In this document: positions 30,904-38,522 of the stretch, in pieces
Layout of the letters: each line of letters begins with the position of its first letter
Position numbering within the stretch: position 1 is the stretch's first letter
Virus record (IMG/VR): IMGVR_UViG_3300035670_000442
Span: 1-43,368 of that record
Length of the DNA stretch: 43,368 bases
Strand: one strand, 5' to 3'
Origin: a virus
The notes under the pieces: model-generated
Databases searched by the model: none
What the model saw: only the letters and a program-made list of their open reading frames with translations
What the model was told of the DNA's origin: nothing
Translations under genes and position numbers: made by a program

Positions 30904-32547
30904 ATGAACAGAATAGATATTGTCCTGGGACTGGTAGACCAGCTTACCGGGCCGTTAAACAAAGTCACCCGAGGCGCTGTAAAGACAGCCAGTAATGCTG
31001 GGGACAAGATAGGCGGTTCAATCAGCAACCTCGGGGGTAAGGGGTCTCCTATGGGTGCCCTGGGGTCTGCTTTGTTTGGCCTGGGGGTCACGGGGATCGT
31101 TGCGGGCGTAGGGGCGATCACGGGGGCGGTCTTTGGCCTTAACCGGGCACTATCCGAGGGTATGTCCCTAGAGTCCATGGCGATCGCTAGGTCATCAGAC
31201 ATCGGTACCAACCTGGGGATCTCCATTGGGTCAGCCCGGGCAGTCTATGACCAGACTCAGGCCCAGATTGCCCAGTTAGCCGCTGCATTACCGGGCACCA
31301 CAAAGGACTATAACGAGATCTTCAGTAACATTGCCCCTTCAGTGTCCTCGGTCTTTCGGGGTGATTCCCAGGGGTTCCAGGAAGCCGCCGTTGACATCAG
31401 TAGTAGGGCGGGTGTCCTGGCGTCTGTCAACCGGATAGACCCATCAATGAGCGGGTCAGCCATTAACCGGTTGATCTCTGGAACCTCAGGGTTCCAGGAG
31501 ATGATGGTAGTGGATATTTTCCAGAAGTCAGGGCAGCTACAACAGGCCCTCAGGGACGGCTTGGCCAACCTGGGTAAGTCTACTGAGGACTGGAAAGACC
31601 TGACCACCCAGGAACGCCTCAAGATTACCCAGGAGGCTTTCAGGGTAGCCACTCCTGACAGCCTCCTAAAGGAGTTTGAGGGTACCGCTGATTCCATTAT
31701 CCAAGGTTGGAAAACATCCCTTTTCGATCCTCTGACTGGTAGCCTAGGTGTCCTCAGGAAAATAGAGGGCCGGTCGGCCCTGGACGCCTTTACTGACCTA
31801 TTGGCGTCCCTAGATAGACTCAAGGATAAACTACCTAACATGGGTGACCCTATGGCAGGGGTCATCCGGGTTCTAGACTGGATTACTGGTCTGGTGGACT
31901 CAGTAGACTCTATGGGTGGATTTAGCCTCGGGGGCCTCCTGGGATTCACTGACCGGATAGTCTCCGGGTTTAACGGCATCCTGGATAACCTACTGACCGC
32001 CCTGGTTAACTGGGATGCGGCCACATGGGCCTCGGGCTTTGTGGATCTGGTCTGGAATGCCCTGGGTTACCTCGGGTATATTCTGGCGGGTATCGACTGG
32101 TCAACCGTGGCCGCCGTGTTGCTGACGGCAGCCTACCGGGTCATCGAGTTCCTAGGGGTTGCCCTGATAGAGCTAAACCAGCGGATCTACAGAGCCCTGA
32201 CGGACATGATGGGCCAAGCGGTAGGCTGGGTAGGGGAGTACATCGGGGATGCTATCAAATACCTTTTTGACGCTGTGGGTAAGGCTATCCGTAATGCGAT
32301 CGCAAATATCCCGATCATCGGTAACCTGGTAGCCCCAGTGATCACGGGTACACCTACGCCATCCCAGGGTATCCGTAGTGGTCGCCTACCTGTACCCAGG
32401 CCACCCGGGAACAACCAGACGGTCACCAACAACCTACAGGTATCCGTGGGTGGTACTCAGGCTACCCCAGATGAAATAGCTGAGGCCACCTTTAGCCGCT
32501 TATCCGGCCGGTATACTCAGGCCAAGCAGTCCCGGCTGGCCTCATGA
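30904..32547 (+). CDS. tail tape measure protein
   Basis: 547 aa. Glycine/alanine-rich hydrophobic segments (LGSALFGLGVTGIVAGVGAI, YLGYILAGIDW), long helices and SISNLGGKG typical of tape measures. At about 1.5 angstrom per residue it predicts a tail near 80 nm. Leader TTAGGGTAAACCC. Confidence 0.85.
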   Translation: MNRIDIVLGLVDQLTGPLNKVTRGAVKTASNAGDKIGGSISNLGGKGSPMGALGSALFGLGVTGIVAGVGAITGAVFGLNRALSEGMSLESMAIARSSDIGTNLGISIGSARAVYDQTQAQIAQLAAALPGTTKDYNEIFSNIAPSVSSVFRGDSQGFQEAAVDISSRAGVLASVNRIDPSMSGSAINRLISGTSGFQEMMVVDIFQKSGQLQQALRDGLANLGKSTEDWKDLTTQERLKITQEAFRVATPDSLLKEFEGTADSIIQGWKTSLFDPLTGSLGVLRKIEGRSALDAFTDLLASLDRLKDKLPNMGDPMAGVIRVLDWITGLVDSVDSMGGFSLGGLLGFTDRIVSGFNGILDNLLTALVNWDAATWASGFVDLVWNALGYLGYILAGIDWSTVAAVLLTAAYRVIEFLGVALIELNQRIYRALTDMMGQAVGWVGEYIGDAIKYLFDAVGKAIRNAIANIPIIGNLVAPVITGTPTPSQGIRSGRLPVPRPPGNNQTVTNNLQVSVGGTQATPDEIAEATFSRLSGRYTQAKQSRLAS

Positions 32548-32564
32548 CCCCTTAGGGTAAACCA

Positions 32565-33140
32565 ATGACTACCGCCACCATCAGCACCCTAGACGGTTCC
32601 AAGGCCTATAGCTTCCTGATCAACCCAGAGACCCTGGAGTATTCCTATGGGGCTAACTTTAGCACCCTGGGCGTCCTAGGTACTGCCCAGCCCTTGGTAT
32701 CCTACCAGTTCTCCCAAGGTTCCCTGAGTATACCTCGGGTCATGCTGCTAACCCCCGGAAACGCCCAGAGCATCCTGGGGGCTCTAGAGACCCTGGCAGG
32801 CTGGACACAACCCGGGCCTAACCTGGTTCCCGAGGTACTCAAGTTTACCTGGGGTCAGCAAGAAATCCCCCGATGCTACCTGGAGTCATGGGAGTACACG
32901 GTCTCCCGATGGCGTGATGGCCTACCCACATCAGCCCAGGGATCACTCAGGCTACTCTATGCCCCGGAGGTTCCCGAGGAAGTCCGGGTGGATGTAGTGG
33001 AACTAACTGAACGTGAGATCTCTGAGATTACCCCGAGGCTACAGGAATACTTTGGGTCTGACCAGGTGACCTTGACCCCCGATGGTCAAGTCACGGTAGA
33101 CGGCCAGCCCCAGGGGGATTACAGGGAGATCATAGACTAG
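32565..33140 (+). CDS. tail tube-to-hub adaptor (CIS tube/gp53-like)
   Basis: 191 aa. SFLINPETLEYSYGANFS followed by VSYQFSQGSLSIPRVMLL matches the family of adaptor proteins that join tube to hub in contractile injection systems. The C-terminus carries a short charged tail instead of a LysM domain. Leader TTAGGGTAAACC. Confidence 0.75.
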   Translation: MTTATISTLDGSKAYSFLINPETLEYSYGANFSTLGVLGTAQPLVSYQFSQGSLSIPRVMLLTPGNAQSILGALETLAGWTQPGPNLVPEVLKFTWGQQEIPRCYLESWEYTVSRWRDGLPTSAQGSLRLLYAPEVPEEVRVDVVELTEREISEITPRLQEYFGSDQVTLTPDGQVTVDGQPQGDYREIID

Positions 33141-33143
33141 AGT

Positions 33144-33200
33144 CAATGGTGACCATTAGGAAATACCGGGTTGACCTAGCAGGTGTACCTGGGTTATATT
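33144..33200 (+). promoter_or_regulatory. promoter with upstream palindrome, moron-type
   Basis: TTGACC (33171-33176), spacer with GCAGGTGTACCTGGG, -10 TATATT (33195-33200). Upstream AATGGTGACCATT (33145-33157) is centred 20 bp before the -35. Confidence 0.8.
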
Positions 33201-33230
33201 AGAGACAGTTGAGCCCTGGAGGGTGACCAG

Positions 33231-33392
33231 ATGACTACAGACCAAATGTGTGAATACGTGGCCAACCTAATGACCAATGGTTGGGATGTCTTCCCCGAGG
33301 GCGGTAAGGTAGCCCGCTATCACTGCCACAAGGGAGCCCAGGTAGAGCGCTGGGAGTATAACTCTAAGGACGACAAGTGGGCTAAGCTCTAA
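33231..33392 (+). CDS. small hypothetical protein, moron-like, 53 aa
   Basis: Begins MTTDQMCEYVANLMTNGWDV; contains two Cys and two His (CEY, YHCHKG) that could bind metal. GGAGGG precedes ATG 33231. It has its own early-type promoter and its own terminator inside the late tail operon, the layout of a moron: a cargo gene expressed apart from its neighbours. Function unknown; anti-defence or host control is a guess. Confidence 0.75.
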   Translation: MTTDQMCEYVANLMTNGWDVFPEGGKVARYHCHKGAQVERWEYNSKDDKWAKL

Positions 33393-33399
33393 CCCCAAG

Positions 33400-33428
33400 A
33401 CCCCAGGGAAACCTGGGGTTTCTTGTGT
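33400..33428 (+). terminator. terminator of the moron unit
   Basis: CCCCAGG-GAAA-CCTGGGG (33401-33418) followed by TTTCTTGTGTT. The T-run is imperfect, so late transcripts may partly read through. Confidence 0.75.
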
Positions 33429-33455
33429 TAACCTGGGGCTTTAAGGGAGAACCCT

Positions 33456-33650
33456 ATGGACGCTAAGACCACCCAGGCCATACAGGCCGTTCAAGATGTA
33501 ATCGCTAACCCAGAGGCATACCTAAAGACCCCTGTTGACCCAGAGGTAGCCCAGGAGCTCAACAGAGCAGCCAGGTCAGTAGGTGACCCGGACTATGTAC
33601 CTGAGGACACCTTAGGGGAAACCCTGGAAAACAATGGAGTTAATGGATGA
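33456..33650 (+). CDS. hypothetical protein, 64 aa
   Basis: Short acidic helical protein (TTQAIQAVQDVIANPEAYL). AAGGGAGAACCCT precedes ATG 33456. Overlaps the gpV-like gene by 17 nt. Function unknown. Confidence 0.65.
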   Translation: MDAKTTQAIQAVQDVIANPEAYLKTPVDPEVAQELNRAARSVGDPDYVPEDTLGETLENNGVNG

Positions 33651-34146
33651 TCTGTTAGAGGCTGCTGATGTAGCCCGAGGCCTCAGGGGGCACCTAGGGA
33701 AGACCTACGGGTTGACCCTGGGAGTGGTCTGCGATCGCAATGACCAGGGGCAGATCAAGGCCATCACACCTAAGGCCAAGACAGACTGGTTGATCCCGAT
33801 AAGGCCCCAGGACGCCTGTAGTATGCCTGTACCACCCTTGGGGGCTACGGTAGCCATTCTTTACCAGGATGGTGATGGGCACAAGGGTTTCTGGCTGGGC
33901 GTCCTGGGTAACGCCCTGAACCCCCATAAAGGTAACCTAGGGGATCACTACCAGGTCACTCCTGGGGTTCACCGGCTGACCGTCAACGACACCCTGGAGA
34001 TCCAAGTAGGCCCTGTGACCCTCCGGGTGTCCGGGGGTAACCTGGATATTTCAGGAGTGACTGGGGTGTCCATCGAGGGTGCCCAGGTGGCCACAGTAGG
34101 GGCAAGGGACTCAGCTAACCATCCATTAGTGAATAGGGGTTGGTGA
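33634..34146 (+). CDS. baseplate spike protein (gpV/gp5-like)
   Basis: 170 aa. LGVVCDRNDQGQIKAI and WLIPIRPQDACSMPVPPLGA form the OB-fold seen in gpV and gp5; GDHYQVTPGVHRLTVNDTLE and the following strands make a short spike helix. No lysozyme domain, consistent with the hydrolases being on the hub. Small spike for a minimal baseplate. Confidence 0.82.
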   Translation: MELMDDLLEAADVARGLRGHLGKTYGLTLGVVCDRNDQGQIKAITPKAKTDWLIPIRPQDACSMPVPPLGATVAILYQDGDGHKGFWLGVLGNALNPHKGNLGDHYQVTPGVHRLTVNDTLEIQVGPVTLRVSGGNLDISGVTGVSIEGAQVATVGARDSANHPLVNRGW

Positions 34147-34481
34147 TGAGGCTTAGTTATCCATTGACGGTGGAAAATGGCCGGGTGCTGACCACGGCCA
34201 CCCTGGCAGACCGGGTAGACCAGGACATCAGGTCAGCCGTGTTGACCCGTCAGGAAGAGAGGGTCATGAGGCCATCCTACGGGGTTGATGAAGACCTCTT
34301 GAGTACCCCGAGCTTGCCAGATGTCCTCAGGGAGTACCGGAAAGCGATCGCCCGAGGTCTATCAGGGTACCAAGGGGTCACCTTTGGGGTTTCAGGTTCT
34401 ATCCGGGATGATGGGTATTTAGACCTAGAGGTCAACTATACGATCCCCGAGGGACAAGGGGTGACCCAGTTGATAGTATAG
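34146..34481 (+). CDS. baseplate wedge protein, gpW/gp25-like
   Basis: 111 aa from ATG 34146, overlapping the previous stop (TGATG) with AGGGG upstream. DRVDQDIRSAVLTRQEERVM and MRPSYGVD match the gp25/gpW family (..i.qdi..il.T..GeR.m.p.fG), which anchors the sheath to the baseplate. Confidence 0.85.
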   Translation: MRLSYPLTVENGRVLTTATLADRVDQDIRSAVLTRQEERVMRPSYGVDEDLLSTPSLPDVLREYRKAIARGLSGYQGVTFGVSGSIRDDGYLDLEVNYTIPEGQGVTQLIV

Positions 34482-34524
34482 GTTGAACTTATAGTACCCA
34501 TAAGAAACGATGATGATTCCCAGG

Positions 34525-34554
34525 TTGACATAGCCGGTTAACCTGGGATATGTT
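34525..34554 (+). promoter_or_regulatory. promoter for the second structured RNA
   Basis: TTGACA (34525-34530), spacer with GCCGGTTAACCTGGG, -10 TATGTT (34549-34554). Confidence 0.6.
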
Positions 34555-34559
34555 GTATA

Positions 34560-34755
34560 TATATCGAAAGGGGGGCCAGGAGCCCCAAGGGTGGCAACCG
34601 ATAGCCCACAGGACGTGATGTGCGTCACCGGGCAAGCGCCAACGAGCGGGCCGGACGACAGCCTGGCTGACGGCGATAAACACAGCACCATCCGGTAGCC
34701 TACCGGAGTCCCTACCATGGCTATCCCCTGATCTATCCCGAGTGTCCGCTGGATA
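34560..34755 (+). ncRNA. second structured RNA, homologue of that at 17.8 kb
   Basis: Non-coding stretch behind its own promoter. GAAAGGG (34566-34572), AGCCCCAAGGGT (34581-34592), AGCCCA (34603-34608), ACCGGGCAAGCGCC plus AACGAGCG (34627-34648) and GGCTATCCCCTG (34719-34730) follow the same order as in the RNA at 17825-18330. Before the fourth block each has a hairpin with different bases: GACG/CGTC here, GTAG/CTAC there. It also has the 7-bp hairpin TCCGGTA-GCC-TACCGGA (34691-34707). It lacks the two 100-nt units. No intrinsic terminator is seen. Confidence 0.65.
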
Positions 34756-34771
34756 TACCGACTAACCCGGG

Positions 34772-34801
34772 TTGACATCCCAGGTACACCTGGGCTAATC
34801 T
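34772..34801 (+). promoter_or_regulatory. promoter of the 57-aa gene
   Basis: TTGACA (34772-34777), spacer with the perfect-arm CCCAGGTACACCTGGG, -10 TAATCT (34796-34801). Confidence 0.75.
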
Positions 34802-34828
34802 GAACACATCACCAAATGAGGAAACACC

Positions 34829-35002
34829 ATGAACCGCTATACCGTCCTAATCATCCAGTCCGCACAGACCATTGAGACCGTAGCCCGCTGGACTTTCTGG
34901 GGTCGCTTGGTTACCTGGGCTTACCAGGAACGCCAAGCTATCACCCGGGGTATCCTGAAGGCCTTAGACCAGGCGATCGCCTGGAGTCTCCAGGTAGCCT
35001 AG
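34829..35002 (+). CDS. small hypothetical protein, moron-like, 57 aa
   Basis: Begins MNRYTVLIIQSAQTIETVAR; amphipathic, Trp-rich helices (WTFWGRLVTWAYQERQ) may associate with membranes. GAGGA precedes ATG 34829 and an own promoter lies just upstream. Ends tail to tail with the fibre gene (4-nt overlap). Function unknown. Confidence 0.7.
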   Translation: MNRYTVLIIQSAQTIETVARWTFWGRLVTWAYQERQAITRGILKALDQAIAWSLQVA

Positions 35003-36435
35003 CCTAGGGGTAGGAACTGACGATAGACAACTTGACCCGCTCCAGCGGCCACCAGGTTAAACTCCTGGGTAGCCCCGAGGTCATTGATGGTGAATGTTCC
35101 ACCAGCCCCACCATGGCCGGCCCCGAGACCAGCGGGTACACTATGCTGGGCTGAGGTCTTAGTCCATTTGATGTTAGGGGTAACCACCGTGACATTGACC
35201 GGGGTGCCCCAAGATCCACCCGAGGTCAACAAAGAGGCCCCAGAGGTGTTATAGGACTCAGCCATGATGACCAGATAGCCCCCAGCACCCGGGGATCCAC
35301 CCATGGCCGCAATAGTGGAGTTGCGACTAAAGGCGTCACCACCGTCACCGCCCCGAACATCGATAACCCCTGAACCAGACACTACACAGGTTCCGAGAGA
35401 GCTAAGGAATACTAGGCCGCCACTACCGCCGCCACCGCCGGATACTGCACCGTCCCTAGGGGTACTTAGGTTACTGTATGTAGGTACCGTGGTACCCTGA
35501 CCGCCGGCTGATCCCCTGGCCTGGATGGTACCCGTTACGTTGATGGTACCGGCGGCCTCTACCCATAATACGCCACCTCCAAAACCACCAGCCCCCAGTA
35601 AGGCCCATGAGGAGCCAGTAGGGGACTGGGCACCACCCGATCTACCGCCAGATCCGCCTGGCTGGGCTCCCCAGGGATAGGCAGTACCGTTAGACCCGAG
35701 GCCCACACCCGGGAGAAACCCTGCTGGGGTTGCTGAGTCGGTGACTACTGATGTGGGCAAGGCCCCTGGGGCCATCGCTGTTACGACAAGTGTACCTTGG
35801 ACTGTAAAGTCACCGGAACATAGGATCTTGGCGTAACGGTCTACCGTGACCGTGACCCCACTTGGTACCGTAAAGTTACGGAAATAATATGTACCCTGGT
35901 CAAAAACTTCACCCGGGCTACAGGTTTTATCTGTGCTGTTAGAGCCTCCAAAGGACTTAATGGATAAGGCCACGGGTGACACTGCCTTTTGCCCTGGGTA
36001 CCTGAGGTCTTCTACGGTGGTGACCACACCTGCCAGAGTAGTTACCTTGGCCAGTAACCTCCGGACAACCGGGGGAATAACTGCGATCGCTATGGAACCG
36101 AGGCGGTCTACATAGACATAGGATGTGGCGTTATCCGGGGCAACCAGGGCTGTACTGGCGATCGCCACAACGGAACCATTAGGTAACTCAGCGGTACCGG
36201 CTGACACACTCAGGGACAGCCCGGTAGTAGCTGTGACCTTCAGGGAGTTCTCAATAGCAGCAACCCGGGCCTTAATAGCCCCAGCATCATTAGATAGCTC
36301 GGAGTCTAGTAACCTTACCCGGTGACCTAGGTACTGGGGCTGGTCATCGAAAACTGGGGTGTTAAAGGCCAGATAGGCAAGTTCAGGGGTGTAGACCTGG
36401 CCTTCAGAAAATGGGGTGTTAGGGACTAGGGTCAT
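34999..36435 (-). CDS. tail fibre/adhesin with glycine-rich tip
   Basis: 478 aa. The N-terminal part with DLRYPGQ after LLAKVTTLAGVVTTVE is a pattern common in phage fibres; residues about 235-400 are very glycine-rich (GAGGFGGGVL, GGGGGSGGL), like the polyglycine-helix tips of some adhesins. It probably binds the host surface. Leader TTAGGGTAAACCC precedes ATG 36435. Confidence 0.78.
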   Translation of the reverse strand: MTLVPNTPFSEGQVYTPELAYLAFNTPVFDDQPQYLGHRVRLLDSELSNDAGAIKARVAAIENSLKVTATTGLSLSVSAGTAELPNGSVVAIASTALVAPDNATSYVYVDRLGSIAIAVIPPVVRRLLAKVTTLAGVVTTVEDLRYPGQKAVSPVALSIKSFGGSNSTDKTCSPGEVFDQGTYYFRNFTVPSGVTVTVDRYAKILCSGDFTVQGTLVVTAMAPGALPTSVVTDSATPAGFLPGVGLGSNGTAYPWGAQPGGSGGRSGGAQSPTGSSWALLGAGGFGGGVLWVEAAGTINVTGTIQARGSAGGQGTTVPTYSNLSTPRDGAVSGGGGGSGGLVFLSSLGTCVVSGSGVIDVRGGDGGDAFSRNSTIAAMGGSPGAGGYLVIMAESYNTSGASLLTSGGSWGTPVNVTVVTPNIKWTKTSAQHSVPAGLGAGHGGAGGTFTINDLGATQEFNLVAAGAGQVVYRQFLPLG

Positions 36436-36453
36436 GGGTTTACCCTAAGCCGT

Positions 36454-37752
36454 CTAGACCCCGGCGTAGCCCGCTATCAGGACACCTAGGGATGGTTGCA
36501 TGTTTTCCACTGCGACCGCCCCCGCTTGGTTACCTATGTAGATGGTAGAGATATTGGCATTCTGTAAAAAGTTATCTGCGTAGAACCCCGTGGTAGCCCC
36601 GCCTACCTGGCCTGATCGGGTCACAGGTAAAGGCGGGATATTATTAGCCGCTAAGGTGACTTTTTCAGTACCCCTAGCCGTCGCCAGATTCAAACCAGGA
36701 ACCCTACCTGATGGCCCCTGTAAGGTTGTACTATCCATCATGACCATGGTACGTCCCCTGAAGTCGGGTACCCTGAACTCTGACCCGGATTCCCCGCCGG
36801 TATTCCAGGTAGTCCCTAAGACACCAAATAAGGCAGCATAGGTAGTTCTGGATAGTACCCTTCCATCATAGGCCACCCACCCTGTAGGCGCTGAGCTGTA
36901 GGGGAACGCTGCTATCATACCGATAGGGCATAGGGCCTTACGGATCTCATTGGCGATCGCTTGCACCCAGGAAGTATAAGCTATACTGTTACTGTTCTCG
37001 GTGCTCAGGTAGGTATCACCTATCCGGGCATCAGTCAAGGTAGCCCCATCAGCCCCGATGAACCCGGACAACCCCAGGGTACTTGGCAGGGCCTCTATGA
37101 TGTCCCGGATGGCATCCTGGGATACTGCTTGGTCTGACCCGTTCCACAGGTTGGCATCATAGGGATCAAGGGAACCAGTTACCCCTGAGCCCGGGTCACC
37201 TTTGGATGCTGCGAGGCTCCAGATGTCCGGGTCAGACCCCGGGACTACTCCTTGTAATGCCAGGGGACTCCGGTAGATCCAAGATGACCCTTGGTAGACT
37301 ACATAGTCACCGCGCTTGTAATAGTCCAGAGGTTCCCAGGGGCCTTTGAATGGGATCAGGACTTCCCGGGCTCTATCCCAGAAGTTGTCATCTACATACA
37401 GCGATCGCAGGATAGCCGCCACCGTAGTATTACGGTTCTCTGAGGTTACCCCCGTCTGGGCCTGGAGGGTGACCAGTTGTATCGGGGTCTCTGAGTCGGG
37501 CACCCGGGATCGGAATGACCACACCAGGGTCTCGATCAGGTCTACCCGATAAAACTCGAATAGATAGGATACCCCAGCCACCTCAGAGGGCTCTAGCTCA
37601 AAGGTAGCTTCCCCAGAGACCAATGGGATGTCAGCGGGTACTGGGAGAAATGATGTGGTGTCATCAAGGATCTGGTAGTCAGCCGTCACCCGGATAAACC
37701 CGGCTAGCGGTGTCCCCCGGCTATCCCTAACGTCTGCATGTATCTGGGTCAT
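36454..37752 (-). CDS. tail fibre with tail-collar domain
   Basis: 432 aa. An N-terminal beta domain, a middle segment (YKRGDYVVYQGSSWIYRS) like carbohydrate-binding fibre modules, and a C-terminal phage tail collar (CPIGMIAAFPYSSAPTGWVA, then FRVPDFRGR) as in short fibres. It lies next to the other fibre gene and downstream of the baseplate genes. Probably receptor recognition. Confidence 0.85.
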   Translation of the reverse strand: MTQIHADVRDSRGTPLAGFIRVTADYQILDDTTSFLPVPADIPLVSGEATFELEPSEVAGVSYLFEFYRVDLIETLVWSFRSRVPDSETPIQLVTLQAQTGVTSENRNTTVAAILRSLYVDDNFWDRAREVLIPFKGPWEPLDYYKRGDYVVYQGSSWIYRSPLALQGVVPGSDPDIWSLAASKGDPGSGVTGSLDPYDANLWNGSDQAVSQDAIRDIIEALPSTLGLSGFIGADGATLTDARIGDTYLSTENSNSIAYTSWVQAIANEIRKALCPIGMIAAFPYSSAPTGWVAYDGRVLSRTTYAALFGVLGTTWNTGGESGSEFRVPDFRGRTMVMMDSTTLQGPSGRVPGLNLATARGTEKVTLAANNIPPLPVTRSGQVGGATTGFYADNFLQNANISTIYIGNQAGAVAVENMQPSLGVLIAGYAGV

Positions 37753-37769
37753 AGTAAACTCGGTTTACC

Positions 37770-38522
37770 CTAAAGCGTCTCCCAGCCCATAGCCCTAGAG
37801 ACCTCTAGGGCTGCCTTCCTTAGGAGCTGTTGGATGCTGTCTATGTCCGGTATGGGCTGACCCTCCAGGTAGTCCACCGATAGGTACCCAGTGACCGTCT
37901 GACCGTCCAGGGTTGGACAGTTAACAATGACACCTACTGATAGCTTACTGGCCCCTTGGTGTAGCAAAGAACCCTCCGGCAAGGTCTCAGGGACAATCTG
38001 GTTACACAGCAACTTCAGGTGGTTTACGTAGTTTTCTGTGTAACCAGGTTGGTTCAGAGGTACCATCCAGTAAGCCTCGGGGATCGGGTCTTGACCAGGG
38101 GCCTGGGTAGTCAGAGCTATCCTACGGTACCCAGGCCCATAGACAGAAAAGGTCATTCGGATACCCCCGAGCTTGCTTTTGTACTCCTGGAGGATCCCCT
38201 CGATCTTGTCTTGCTTAGTCGTATCAGGGTCACAGCCGGAGGAATCACAAACCCAGAAGTCCGGGAACACCAGCGGGTGCAGTGATGTCCAAGGGGTGGC
38301 CAGATGGGGAGCCCCAGGGGCATCCTTGGTCAGGCGTTCAAATAGGCTGACGGCAATGTTCACCCGCTGGCTCCAGATACCCTCTACGGCTGACAAAGTG
38401 ATGGCCCCAGCCATCAGAACCCCGAGGCCCTTGAGGACAGTGTACCAATGACGCCCCAGGGTCTCAGCGGCCTCGGTGGCATCCTGGGCCATTTCGGACA
38501 GGTCGATCTTAGGTTCGGTCAT
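37770..38522 (-). CDS. membrane-anchored protein of unknown function, 250 aa
   Basis: A cytoplasmic N-terminal helix, one transmembrane segment (about 33-50, VLMAGAITLSAVEGIW), then a large soluble domain with Cys residues (VCDSSGCDPD) ending in SVGVIVNCPTLDG...TGYLSVDYLEG, which resembles a GAF-like fold. It overlaps the gpJ gene by 14 nt. As the only membrane protein in the late region it might take part in lysis or injection, but nothing proves it. Confidence 0.7.
   Translation of the reverse strand: MTEPKIDLSEMAQDATEAAETLGRHWYTVLKGLGVLMAGAITLSAVEGIWSQRVNIAVSLFERLTKDAPGAPHLATPWTSLHPLVFPDFWVCDSSGCDPDTTKQDKIEGILQEYKSKLGGIRMTFSVYGPGYRRIALTTQAPGQDPIPEAYWMVPLNQPGYTENYVNHLKLLCNQIVPETLPEGSLLHQGASKLSVGVIVNCPTLDGQTVTGYLSVDYLEGQPIPDIDSIQQLLRKAALEVSRAMGWETL

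Noticed and set aside
31308-32024. 238-aa leftward ORF under the tape measure gene
   Set aside because: Antisense shadow with Ser/Arg-rich composition and no start signal.
34618-34698. 26-aa ORF in the second RNA with AGGA upstream
   Set aside because: It covers conserved RNA blocks and has no counterpart in the first RNA; cannot be excluded but unsupported.
34425-34778. Leftward ORF of 117 aa (and a nested 64-aa one) across the second RNA region
   Set aside because: It runs over the baseplate gene end, two rightward promoters and the conserved RNA blocks, has no ribosome site and an unnatural composition. Better read as chance.
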